Part shown: positions 41,766-52,700 of the stretch, in pieces
Layout of the letters: each line of letters begins with the position of its first letter
Numbering within the stretch: the stretch's first letter is position 1
Assembly: GCA_030762935.1 (NCBI GenBank)
Contig: CM060899.1
Span: 63,352,501 to 63,416,500, forward strand
Direction: 5' to 3'
DNA length: 64,000 bases
DNA from: Hymenopus coronatus
Taxonomy: Eukaryota > Arthropoda > Insecta > Mantodea > Hymenopodidae
Made by a program: the position numbers and the translations under genes
The notes under the pieces: model-generated
What the model saw: only the letters and a program-made list of their open reading frames with translations
Databases searched by the model: none
What the model was told of the DNA's origin: nothing

Positions 41766-42469
41766 CAAAATAATTACACAATGAATGTCTAATGCTAACA
41801 GAAGAAAACAAGAACATACTTAAGCCCAAAGCAAGAGAAATTGAAATCTTACAATTTTTACAAGAAGAATATATAAATGTACTAACCTTGTACAGCGACC
41901 AACTAAAAGTAACTGCAAAAGAGGTTTTCCAACCTGATTAGAGTCAAAGAAAGTAGGATGGCACTTCCATAAAAATTGTCACTTCTGAGGTAACGTTAAT
42001 TCCACTGATTTAGGTATAGTTTATGTTAATACAATTCAATTTTTATTTTCAGGTGTCCTGTTTTTTACTTATGACCATCTTATATCAGCGGTGGCGATGT
42101 CTGGAATAAAAAATGCATTGCATTATTAAATGTGCAAGGGTTACTCTGAAAGCTTTTAGCAGTGGTTAAGCAATTACAGTAACAGCAATGTGAGTGTTTT
42201 CATTTGAAAGAGAAATATTTAAATGCCAGTCCGGATAACAGAATGCTGTCTGAAAAGTGCCAAGCAATTTTAGAGCAGAATGCAGGGTTTTAAATCACTA
42301 GTAATAAAATGAGTGCCAAATGGCATAGGGAGCTGAATCTTTTTTTTTTTTTTTTATTATTTCTAGTAAACCTGTTTGTCTACTGTATAATGTATATTAT
42401 TGATGAGAAGTATTTTCAGTATTTTTAAAAAATTAAAAACCTAATACATTTTTGAAAATAAAATAGAAA
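41766..42469. other. Intergenic with one Y-type repeat
   Basis: 42180-42470 repeats 45060-45360 (TGAAAAGTGCCAAGCAATTT and GAGCTGAATCTTTTT shared). No gene seen. Confidence 0.5.
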
Positions 42470-44410
42470 ATTGAGAAAAAATTAGCAGAAATAGTCTTAT
42501 AACTTGTTTTCTTAAAAGTAGAAGCAAAATAAAGGAGTACCATAGATTAAAGTGATAGTCAAAATCTGGTTGCTATGTGACTAAAGTTCCTTTGTTTGTG
42601 TGGAAGGGAGTTGACAAATTCCTGCATGAGAAAAGTTTGTTATTTAAAGCTGAAACCAAAAACATGGAATGCGGTATACCCCAGGAGTCTTGAGGCCGAG
42701 GGAGTCTTTGACCTGTCTTAACATATTTCGAATTTTATTGGGTGGCTTGTGTATAGTCTTGATGTTGTATTTGCCCATAATTCTACTCAGTTTACCAGAC
42801 AAATGACCTGTATATGGGAGGTAGGCTTTACATTGTTTCTTCATGTCTTGTGACTCATCTAGCTGGGATGCATTACGCTGTGCACAGTTTGTACTGACAG
42901 CGGCCCGTTTTAGTGCCCTGTTGATGCTGCTCTTGCTATATCCGTTTTTCTCTAGGCTGGTTCTGAGATGCTGAAATTCTTTAGCGAGGTTTTCACTGTC
43001 TGAGATGGCTACTGCTCTGTGTGCAAGCGTCGATAGAACTGTGTTTCGCTGAGCTGGGTGGTGGCAACTGTTTGCGTTTAAATATAGATCGGTATGTGTG
43101 GGCTTCCGGTACACACTATGGCCCAGGGAACCATCGGGCTTTCGGCGTATAATATGTCCAGGAATGGTAACTTCCCTTCCTGTTCAATTTCCATAGTAAA
43201 CTTGATGTTTGGATGCTGACTGTTTAGATGGTTCAAGAAGTCCTGTAGCGTGTCTTCCCCGTGAGGCCAGATAACGAAGGTGTCGTCCACGTATCTGTAG
43301 AAGGCAGCCGGCTTTAGAGTTGCTGAATCTAAGGCTTGATGCTCAAATGCTTCCATGTAAAAATTAGCTATGGCTGGTGAGAGAGGAGAGCCCATAGCCA
43401 CTCCATCTGTTTGCTCGTAATATTGTCCGCGGTAAAGAAAGTAGGTCGACGTGAGCGTGTGCTTGAATAATGCAATGACCTGCTGGGTGAAGTGCGGTTC
43501 TAGGAGCTGGAGAGAGTCTAGCAGTGGGACCCTGGTGAACAGAGACACCACATCAAAACTGACCAGTAAATCACTCGGTTTCACCCTTAATGTCTGAATC
43601 GTCTTTACGAATGCTGACGAGTTGACCACATGATGAGGGCAGGTTCCTATCAATGGCTGCAGCAACTTGGTGAGGTGTTTTGCAAGGTTGTAAGTGGGGC
43701 TCCCAATAGCGCTGACGATTGGCCGAAGTGGCACACCCTCCTTGTGCACCTTGGGCAAGCCATATAGTCTCGGAGGAACAGCTGGTGTGGTTAGAGCCTT
43801 GATGGTTTCAGCGGGAAATTGTGTCTTCTTCAGAAGAGCTGAAGTTTTCTTAACGATGGCTGCCGTAGGGTCACGTTTTAGTGGCCGATATGCTGGGTCC
43901 TGTAGCAATTGTGAAATTTTGTTATTGTAGTCCTCACAGGAAAGAACCACTGCAGCGTTTCCCTTGTCCGCTGGTAGAATGAGTACATTCTCGTCGTCTC
44001 GTAGAGATTTCAGGGCTGTTCTTTCCTCTTTGGTGATATTGCATTTCATACCGCCGCCAGGAAAGCTTCAAGTCATGGTTGAAGATATACATTTTATTTG
44101 TCAGGTATCTTTAATATACAATGTTTTAATCAAAATCATTACAGCCATTTTTAAGAAAATAAAAGTTTTCGAAAAAAGTTCTATGTAAAGGGTAGTTTGG
44201 GGTGGGGGATTTTTCTCAAAATCTTTGTGTCGCATCTCTGGAAGATACTAAACTTAAATACCAAGTTTTGTATTTTTTGAAAGTGCTTTTTTTTGGATAC
44301 AGGGGACCCTAAAACACATATTTCCGGTGAAATCTCGGTATCAATTTTTTGGGTGGAGTGCAATACCTTCTCTATACACTATGTACATTATACATATAGA
44401 GAAAGTAAAA
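42470..44410 (+). repeat. HINE-like repeat, copy 20, interior replaced by a PLE
   Basis: The 5' part lies at 42470-42669 and the 3' part at 44080-44410. About 200 bp of the element between these points are missing, so the PLE insertion came with a target deletion or later loss. Confidence 0.75.
42669..44080 (-). mobile_element. Penelope-like element with nearly intact reverse transcriptase
   Basis: The minus strand carries a 323-codon ORF (44049-43078) joined by one apparent base loss near 43140 to a second ORF (43114-42662). RT motifs in order: ILPADKGNAAVV, YGLPKVHKEGVPLRPIVSAI, LVSFDVVSLFTRVPL, QTDGVAMGSPLSPAIANFYM, YRYVDDTFVIWPHG (catalytic YVDD) and GKLPFLDILYA. The second ORF has the linker (VYRKPTHTDLYLNANSCHHP) and stops just as the GIY-YIG domain begins (GVYRIPC). 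PLEs copy themselves by target-primed reverse transcription using the GIY-YIG nuclease. This copy lacks the nuclease and the RT N-terminus. It is far better preserved than the other PLE pieces here. Confidence 0.9.
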
Positions 44411-45060
44411 ATCCCAAAATAATGAATAATTAGGCATAAAAAACCTTACTATACAGAGAGCTCAAGCTAATGAAATGAAAGTAGAGATACTTCTTTAATA
44501 AAACAGCGATCTGTTTTGGTCTGGTGTTTTATTTTTTAAAATACAAAAACTGAATTCATATAACCTGCATCTTAAAAAAAAAAAAATCACACATACAACC
44601 ACACATTGGTGTAATAAAGCTAATAATGAAAATAGCATAAAGCAACAGGATTCAGATGTAACGTACAATTTTAACACTTATGTTGCGCAGCTAAGTGGTT
44701 GATTCACATACTCTGTATCATCTGGTTACAATTCCATAAATTCATTTTGATATGTACACCGATCATTTGCATGTGTTCGAGGACCATTATTATCTGATGC
44801 ACTTTCATCGCTGAAGCTGGATATATATCTCCTCTCTTACATTGATGTCAGAGAATTCAAAACACTCACTTTCTTCTAATGCATTGTGTACTGCACCTCT
44901 TATTTCCTCTTTGGTTTGTAACTTTTTGCTAGCCGATGCCATTTTTCAACCAACATAAACACTAGCTAGAGAAATTAAATTTGGAGCTAATTTAGTGCTT
45001 TGGGATGTACAGCTAATATCCTGAAACACTTCAGAAAACCTTTCTCTATGGCTATGACGT
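44411..45060. repeat. Dispersed repeat X, copy 1
   Basis: About 650 bp recurring at 45351-45990 in the same orientation. The minus strand around 44941 opens MASASKKLQTKEEIRGAVHN then ALEESECFEFSD, an acidic N-terminus-like peptide that soon breaks, perhaps a transposase N-terminus. Confidence 0.55.
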
Positions 45061-45360
45061 AAAAAGTATACAGCTAGAAAGAGTTATGATATATGAAAAT
45101 AGCATCACAATTAGATAGCCAGCCCAAAAAGCAAAACGTTGTCTGAAAAGTGCCAAGCAATTTTAGAGGAGAGTGTAGGGTTTTAAATTATTGGTAATAA
45201 AATGAGCACCAAATGATACAGAGCTGAATCTTTTTCCATTTTTACTAAACCCTGTTGTCTACTGTATAATATGCATTATATGGATAAGAAGTCTCTTCAA
45301 TATTTTTAAAAAATTAAGAACTAAAGAAAAATTTGAAAATAAAATTAAAAATCCCAAAAT
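45060..45360. repeat. Dispersed repeat Y, copy 2
   Basis: Same as 42180-42470. It separates the two X copies, giving the order Y ... X-Y-X. Confidence 0.55.
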
Positions 45361-45990
45361 AAAAAATTAGACATACAAAACCTTACTATACAGAAAGTTA
45401 AGGCTAATTAAATGAAAATACAAAAAAATGAATTCATGAAACCTGAAGGCAGAAAATAGCAAGAAGAAACCACCAAAAAAACATACACATAAGATGATAT
45501 CGCCATTAATGAAAACAGCATAAAGCAATAGGATACAAATATAACATAGATTGCTGTACAATTTAGTACTTGGCTATTTTATAGCTGAATGGTTAATTCA
45601 CATATTCGTCATCTAGGTACACCTTTGTAAATCCATTTTGATAGGTACACCGATCATTTGTGTGTATATGAGGGCCATTGTTATTGGATACATTTTCATC
45701 ACCAAAGCTAGAATATATCTTCTTCTCTTATGTCGAAGAGAAGGTCTGAAAATTTAAAATCACTTGCTTTCTTCTAATACATCATGAACTGCAGCTCTTA
45801 TTTCATCCTCATTCATAATCTGTGTCTAGGCAATGCCATGTTTCAATCAACATACACAAATACCGTCAAGAGAAATTAAATTTGAGGCTAATTTAGCACT
45901 TTGGAGTGAAGATAAGGTCCTGAAATGCTCCAGAAAACCTTTCTCTATGGATATGATGTAGAAAGTACACAGGCTTTCCTGCTGGAAATA
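45351..45990. repeat. Dispersed repeat X, copy 2
   Basis: Aligned throughout with 44411-45060 (for example TAGGTACACCGATCATTTG-type segments and AGAAAACCTTTCTCTATGG in both). Confidence 0.55.
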
Positions 45991-46139
45991 ATTAAAACAT
46001 GAAAATGGCAACACAATTAGATTGTGATTGGCAATTCACGCAGAATTTTTGGCTCAATGATTAGATCATGATTAGCACTAAAAGGGTTAACTATAGAATG
46101 AAAATCATGGCTCATTGCTGTAAATACCACTTTGCATGT

Positions 46140-46775
46140 TTAACACATTGAAGCCCAAGCCCGATTATAGCTCAGGCAGGTATTTCTAATGTTTTTTATG
46201 CAATTCCACGACCTTAACTTGGTCTTGGGCTATGGGGCAAAGAACATACATCAGTTGTTGTTTGGTTGTCTGATTTGTGCTACCATCTGTCCTTGCTTTA
46301 GTCAACTATTAGGAAATTTAGGAGAGATAGTAATATTGGCTGTTCGTGGGTAGTCCGCCGTTTTCCTTGAAGGTGGTGATCTGTTTGTTACTTTGTGCTC
46401 TTAAATGTTAAAATGCTGCATTTTCCTTGACTTCTGAGACTTCTGAAATTCAGTATACAAATGAAGCTCTGGAAAATTCTGATTCCGAGGGAGAGTTTTT
46501 CAAACTTTCAATAAATGGAGTGTAAGCTGCTTTACACAGATTTTTTTCAAACTCATATTTGATACTTGTTGTAAATTTAAAATAAAATATTAATAGGGAA
46601 GTTATGACTATTTTCTTACTTGTTGAGAAATCCTTAAATACCATACTTTTAGATTGTCGCTATACTTTTTGGCAGATTTGCTTGATATTCTGTAAATAAT
46701 AACTCAAAGTAGGCATAAAAACTCTGGGTTTCTTGGCCCTTCAACTAAAGAAACGCCTGGGCTTAAATGTGTTAA
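46140..46775. mobile_element. piggyBac-like non-autonomous element, copy 1
   Basis: Bounded by TTAA at 46140-46143 and 46772-46775 with terminal inverted repeats CACATTGAAGCCCAAGC and CACATTTAAGCCCAGGC. TTAA duplication with CAC... ends fits piggyBac. No transposase ORF. Confidence 0.65.
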
Positions 46776-46899
46776 GAGAATGCCTAACTGAATGAAAAAC
46801 ACAAACAGGGGTTACAGGGAACTATTAACAATTGATTGTGTAAAACATTTGGTTTGCCCATCACCATATCAGGGACACAGTTCTACTCTTTTAAAACTA

Positions 46900-48234
46900 C
46901 GAGGGCCGTTCAGAAAGTAGCCTCCGGTTGATTGCAAGAAATTCACCAAGTTAAATAAAAATATTTTAATATATACATCTTACAACTACATTTTTGCACT
47001 ATTTTTCTACATAGTTTCCATAACGATTGAGGCACTTATCGTATCTGTTCACAAGCTTTGAAATTCCTTCTGCATAAAAATCACCCGCTTGTGCCTGGAG
47101 CCAGCCTGCGACCGCATCTTTGAGCTCTTTGTCGTCATCAAACCGCTGGGACCCGAGCCATTTCTTCATATGCATGAAGAGGTGATAATCGCTTGGCGCC
47201 AGATCTGGGCTGTAAGGTGGATGGTTGACAACGTCCCACTTGAAGGACTCAAGAAGGGCTGTTGTTCTGCGAGCAGAGTGAGGACGGGCGTTATCGTGCA
47301 AAAAAACGATACCAGAAGTCAGCATACCACGGCATTTGTTCTGTATAGCCCGTCGTAATTGTTTTAGTGTTTCACGGTACACGTCTTGATTAATGGTCGT
47401 CCCACGTTCCATGAATTCAACCAACAACACCCATTTTGCATCCCAAAACACCGTTGCCATCAATTTTCGGGCAGAAAAATCTTGCCGGGCTTTTATTGGT
47501 TTGGTAGGCGAATTTGAATGTGCCCACATCTTTGATTGTTCTTTTGCCTCAGGGTTCACGTACTTAATCCAGGTTTCGTCCCCGGTCACGATTCTGTTTA
47601 ACAATGGTTCACCTTCGGCCTCATAACGTGACAGAAAGTCTAATGCAGAGGCCATTCTTTGAGTTTTGTGGTGGTCGGTAAGAATTTTGGGCACCCATCG
47701 TGCACAGAACTTACGGTAACCCAATCTTGCTGTCACTATCTCGTACAAGAGAGTCTTAGAAATCTGTGGAAAATCAGTAGACAACTCCGACATTGTGAAA
47801 CGTCGGTTTTCACGAACTTTTGCATCAACTGTCTGAACGAGTTCGTCCGTGACGAATGATGGTCTACCACTCCTCTCTTCATCATGAACGTTTTCTCGTC
47901 CACTTTTAAATAAACGTACCCATTCATGGACCACTCCTTCACTCATAACTCTTGGTCCGTACACGGCACAAAGCTCACGATGAATAGCTGCTGCAGAATA
48001 TCCTTTGGCTGTAAAAAACCTTATAACAGCACGCACTTCACATTTGGCGGGGTTTTCTATTGCAGTACACATTTCAAATGGCCACAAACACTAAACTAGC
48101 GCAGGTACGACTTTCACTCGACCACGGCTTGATGCCGACTGACCTGCTGAGTGCGTGAATGCACAGATGGCGTCACTACTCCCCCCACTACCCGCACTGT
48201 GACCGATCGGAGGCTACTTTCTGAACGGCCCTCG
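46900..48234 (-). mobile_element. Apparently intact mariner transposon
   Basis: Perfect 27-bp terminal inverted repeats (CGAGGGCCGTTCAGAAAGTA...) at 46900-46926 and 48208-48234, with TA at 46898-46899 and 48235-48236. It encloses one uninterrupted transposase gene on the minus strand. Size 1335 bp, typical of mariner. It lies between two piggyBac-like elements. Confidence 0.95.
46999..48087 (-). CDS. Mariner transposase, full-length open frame
   Basis: Cut-and-paste DDE transposase that binds its own inverted repeats and inserts at TA; nuclear. 362 residues with no stop or shift. The N-terminal half has two helix-turn-helix regions (about 10-60 and 75-125) joined by ERSGRPS, then the WVPKILT linker motif at about 131-137. 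The catalytic triad is intact: D170 in VTGDETW, D265 in HDNARPH and D300 in YSPDLAPSDYHLF, with 34 residues between the last two (D34D, true mariner). The C-terminus RYDKCLNRYGNYVEK is typical. A second in-frame ATG (residue 6, MCTAIEN) may be the real start. Relatives are often annotated as SETMAR-like. Intact sequence suggests a recent arrival; activity is not shown. Confidence 0.96.
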   Translation of the reverse strand: MWPFEMCTAIENPAKCEVRAVIRFFTAKGYSAAAIHRELCAVYGPRVMSEGVVHEWVRLFKSGRENVHDEERSGRPSFVTDELVQTVDAKVRENRRFTMSELSTDFPQISKTLLYEIVTARLGYRKFCARWVPKILTDHHKTQRMASALDFLSRYEAEGEPLLNRIVTGDETWIKYVNPEAKEQSKMWAHSNSPTKPIKARQDFSARKLMATVFWDAKWVLLVEFMERGTTINQDVYRETLKQLRRAIQNKCRGMLTSGIVFLHDNARPHSARRTTALLESFKWDVVNHPPYSPDLAPSDYHLFMHMKKWLGSQRFDDDKELKDAVAGWLQAQAGDFYAEGISKLVNRYDKCLNRYGNYVEK

Positions 48235-48752
48235 TAATAATGCATGATGATGCATATGATTACTTTGGAAGCACGTGCACTTCTTGTTTTCTAATCTGGG
48301 GATCTATATCTATATTCTTGATTAGTTGCAGTATTTCTATTACTAGATTAGGACATGTTTCCAGTTAATCAGTGGCTACAAGATTTGGTATCTCAACCAT
48401 TCTAGGCTTTCCATCCTAGTGGAATGTGCTTCTCCATTTCATTGGCTTGTAAACACAGATAACAAATAGATACTCTTTAATATGACACCATTGCCTTCAG
48501 ATGTTTCCTGAACTTTGCAAGTCCAGTTATAAAACTCATTACTCTTCTAAAAGAAGGCTTATTTAGTCTTATACCCAAGTTCTTTGTTTTTCACAAGGCT
48601 TATTATTTGCTTAGAGCTTATTTGTGGAAATTGCCTTTTATTTATTTATTTATTTTTTTTTTTTTCAGGTTCATTGCTTTACTATGCTTTTTTTTATTCT
48701 AAAGCGCTCACTCAACAAACCTTGTGGTCCTATATTTTTTAAAGAATAATAC

Positions 48753-49430
48753 TTAACACACTGGAGCCCAAGCCCAAATATAGTTCGGGCCGTGCGAAAT
48801 GTTCATGAGACCCACGCCCGAGCATAGCTTGGGCAGGTATTTCTAACACTTTTAATGCAATTCCATGACCTTAACTCAGTCTTGGGCTATGTGGCAAAGA
48901 ACATACATCAGTTATCATTTAGTTGTCTGATTTGTGCTGTCATCTGTCCTTGCTTTAGTCAACTATTAGGAATTTTAGTAATATTGTCTGTTCTTGGGTA
49001 GTTGTGCCATTTTCTTTGAAGGTGGTGATCTATTTGTTACGTTTGTGCTCTTAAATGTTAAAATGCTGCTTTTTCCTCAATTTCTGTGAACTGAAGCTGA
49101 AATTCAGGATATAAATGAAGCTGCAGAAAATTCTGATTCAGAAGAAGAATTTTTCAAACTTTGAATAAATGGAGTGTAAGCAGCTTTATGCAATTTTTTT
49201 TTCAAACTCATATTTGATACTTGTTGTAAATTTAAAATAAAGTAGTAATACGGAAGTTATGTCTATTTTCTTAATTGTTGAGTAATCCTTGAATGCCATA
49301 CTTTTAGATTGTCCCAATACTTTTCAGCAGATTTAATTGATGTACTGTAAATAATAACTTAAAGTAGGCGTAAAAACCCTGGGTTTCTTGGCACTTCAAC
49401 TACTGAAACACCTGGGCTTCAATGTGTTAA
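48753..49430. mobile_element. piggyBac-like non-autonomous element, copy 2
   Basis: Bounded by TTAA at 48753-48756 and 49427-49430; ends CACACTGGAGCCCAAGCC and CACATTGAAGCCCAGGTG. About 85 percent similar by eye to copy 1, with an extra 50 bp near the left end (GCCCGAGCATAGCTTGGGCA region). Confidence 0.65.
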
Positions 49431-49632
49431 CAACAGTCTGCTGGTAAAATTTCCATTAAAATTACCAGACTTATCAATCTGCTCTTGTACAGCATAAACT
49501 TAAGGAATATTATGGTATCTAATCTAATCAACTACACCTTAAGAATTAAGATAAGTTATAATAAATACATAAGATTATAAAGCTTGCTTATTTTTGGACA
49601 ATCCAATCAAAATTTGGACATACTTACATTAT

Positions 49633-49714
49633 CTACTGAATACTACAATTTCGATTCTGTTGAGGCAATGACACTCTATTGAGATCTCTTTCTATTTCAT
49701 CATCATCTTCAATC
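49633..49714 (-). CDS. EHBP1: EHBP1 terminal exon with CaaX box
   Basis: Acceptor ttttacag, phase continuous with the exon before. Encodes IEDDDEIERDLNRVSLPQQN, RNCSIQ and TAG. CSIQ fits a prenylation CaaX box; a C-terminal glutamine usually favours farnesylation. I saw no AATAAA on the minus strand in the unique sequence just downstream. Confidence 0.9.
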
Positions 49715-52700
49715 CTGTAAAACAATTGGTCGATTGTATTTCAGTACAAAAGAAATTTAAACCTAGACAGTATAAAAATAAGAAATATCCAAATATCCTG
49801 TATGCTAGAAGTATACAAATATAAGGGGTGTTCAAAAAGAAATGACCCAGAGTCTACAATGTGCAAACAGGTGACAGGATGGTAATATCGTGGCATGTGT
49901 AACGAAGTGTGGTTCCGACCAGAACGTGGAAGTTCATAGCCCGTCACTAAAGGGCACGTGTACACGTCACTTGACTATACACAGCTAGCAGCAGCATGCA
50001 TCAATCGTCCAGCGATGCCAGTCGTATTGCAACATTGAAATGGAGGCATCAAAAGAAGAGCAAAGAGGTGTTCGTTTTCTGACAGCGGAAGGAGTAGGGG
50101 GAACGGACATTCATCGACGAATGTCACAAGTGTACGGCGAACACTGCATGTCCCTTGCAAGGGTCAAGGCGTGGCACAAGCGCTTCAGGGAAGGCTGGGT
50201 GCCATTAGCCGATGATGCACGGTCTGAAGTACCGATGATATCTTCCAGCTGGTTGATGCACTCATTACCCAGAACCGCCAAGCGACAGTGAAAGCCACAG
50301 CCGCCAAGGTCGAATTGAGCGTCGGAAGTGTTCACACTTCCTGGGTCATCTGCAGCGCTATGCTAGGGAGAGGAATGAGTTCCTGGCTCGAGTGGTGGCT
50401 GGAGATGAGACATGGTGTGACCACTTCGAACCAGAATCAAAACGACAAAGTCTCCAGAGGAAGTATCCAGGGTCACCACCACCAAAAAAGCCAAGGCCAC
50501 CCACATGAGTGCAGGGAAAGTTATGCTGACATTCTTCTTTGACCAAGATGGCCCCCTTCTGATCACTTCCTGCAGCACGGGACAACAGCAAATGCCCAGC
50601 GTTACTCACGCTGTGTATGTGTGTGCACAGCAGAACTAGGGAAAGGAGAAACTCCAGAGAAGGGGTAATTTGCGGCAGAAAGATGGACATGCAGCATATT
50701 GCGATGTTTCAGAAATAAGGAAGTGCTTAACATTGAGCATATATAAACATGAACATATTTATTTACTGTCACAACCATACCGGTTGAACTTAGGGGTGTA
50801 GCAGGTTCAGAATAGAACAACTCAGCTTGGCTTAGTACTAATTATTTTGATTTATTGAATATAATTACCAACAGTGCCGGGTTTACAATGTGAGGGGGGG
50901 AATGAAGTTAGAATACATGACAAATCTTACTTTGAAGTATTGTTGTGAATCGAGGAGGAGTCACACAGGCTACATCGTTCAGATTGCAAGATGGAAAGAT
51001 CGACGGGCAGCTACGCGGCCCTCATTCCAGAACGTAACTATCTCCCGCAATTGGCGCTATTGAGCTCCCTTATATCAGTTCAATCCTAATGACGTCTGTT
51101 TCCTTTATGTGGTGAGCTGACGCCTAACTTGAACGTTGGATTGAGCGGAAACACGTGATTGAACCGTGTTGTCTGATGCAACAATGTTCTAGAACATTCC
51201 ATGGAACTAACATCATCCGAAAAGTCCCATGGTATACCCACACGCATCCTGTCACGAATGAATCTTAACAAAGTCTCTTAAGGCAGAAAATATAAAATCA
51301 AAAGAATTTAGAAATGTGACAGGGGAATACTAGTACATTTTATTTTCCCCTCTGCCTCTCGGTGCTGCTCACAATGTGAATTTACATACAAATTCAAATT
51401 AGGTACAACATTTTACAGTATATTATATTAAGAATGTTATCTTAACAAAAACTCACATCGATAATCATATTACATGTAAGCTGCTGCCATCATTGCCATA
51501 CACAGACATACTGGTACATGTCTGTTCTCCATTCTCAGTCTCTCTTCTGCTCAGAATGTGAATTTCTGTGCAATTTTTTTAGTGTTTAAAGCCTGCTTTA
51601 ACTACTTGTGGCACCGCAGGCAATGACACTGATGATACATGAAGATGGAGCACCGGTGGAATGCAATGGCAGGGGAAATCAGAGAATCCGGAGAAAACCT
51701 GCCCCTGCGCCACTTTGTCCACCACAAATCTCACATGCGGTCGCTTGGGATCAAACCTAAGCATGGCCATGTGCAAATTCAATTTAATCATGTATTATAT
51801 TAAGTATCTTGTTTAAATAGAAAATCCTGTTCATCATTGTTACAGCTACGTTGCTGTCAACATCACATTCTACCACATGCATACCATACTCCCCTCTGAG
51901 TCTCTTCCTGCTCAAAGAGTGAATTTTCAGGTAAATTCAAATGATTCATTTAGTTAAACTTCCTTACATGGGTATGTTATATAGGTATATTGTCTAATAG
52001 AAAATCATATCCATCATTGTTACAGCTATGCTGTAGCTGCCATCATGTTCTAACATCGCATGCATAGGTACCATATATTTCCGTATACCCTCTCTGTCTC
52101 TCTCCTGCCCAAAACGTTAATTCTGACACAAATTCAAACAATTAATTTAGGAAAAACTTCTTACAAAGGATGTGTTATATTTGGTATGTTATAAATTTTC
52201 ATTGTTTCCATTGCACTGCTGCTGAGCCGCTATCACCTTCTCTGATCGATGATTCATCATTTCCCTTCTGCCTCTCCCTTTCTCCTACCCACCATGTGAA
52301 TTTCCACAAACAATTAAAGTAAAAAAAAAGAAGAGGCTTAATCAACTTAAGAGTCCATTAGTTAGTTTAAAACATATGGCAAAACTTAAGATTTATTTAA
52401 AAATTATATCATGTCTTTTTTTTATATAGATGATCTGCTAAGTTCCAAATTTAATTCTGAAAAATAGGAGTTTCTTGCATTTGAAGTTGGCTTATATTTG
52501 AATATGATAAGTACCATTTATGAATAGCAAATGGTAATAAGCAATTCCTTATTAAAGAAATGAACTTATTGCTTGAGACACAGAATATATAAGTTCAACT
52601 GCAATGACTGAGAAAAAATCTACATCGGCAAAAGAAAAAGAAATATAAAAACAAGAGCAAAAGAACACCACAGAAATATTAAATTCAAACAAGAAGACAA

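Noticed and set aside
43694..44188. Plus-strand ORFs over the PLE
   Set aside because: Shadows of the minus-strand reverse transcriptase.
47089..47859. Plus-strand ORFs over the mariner
   Set aside because: Shadows of the intact minus-strand transposase.
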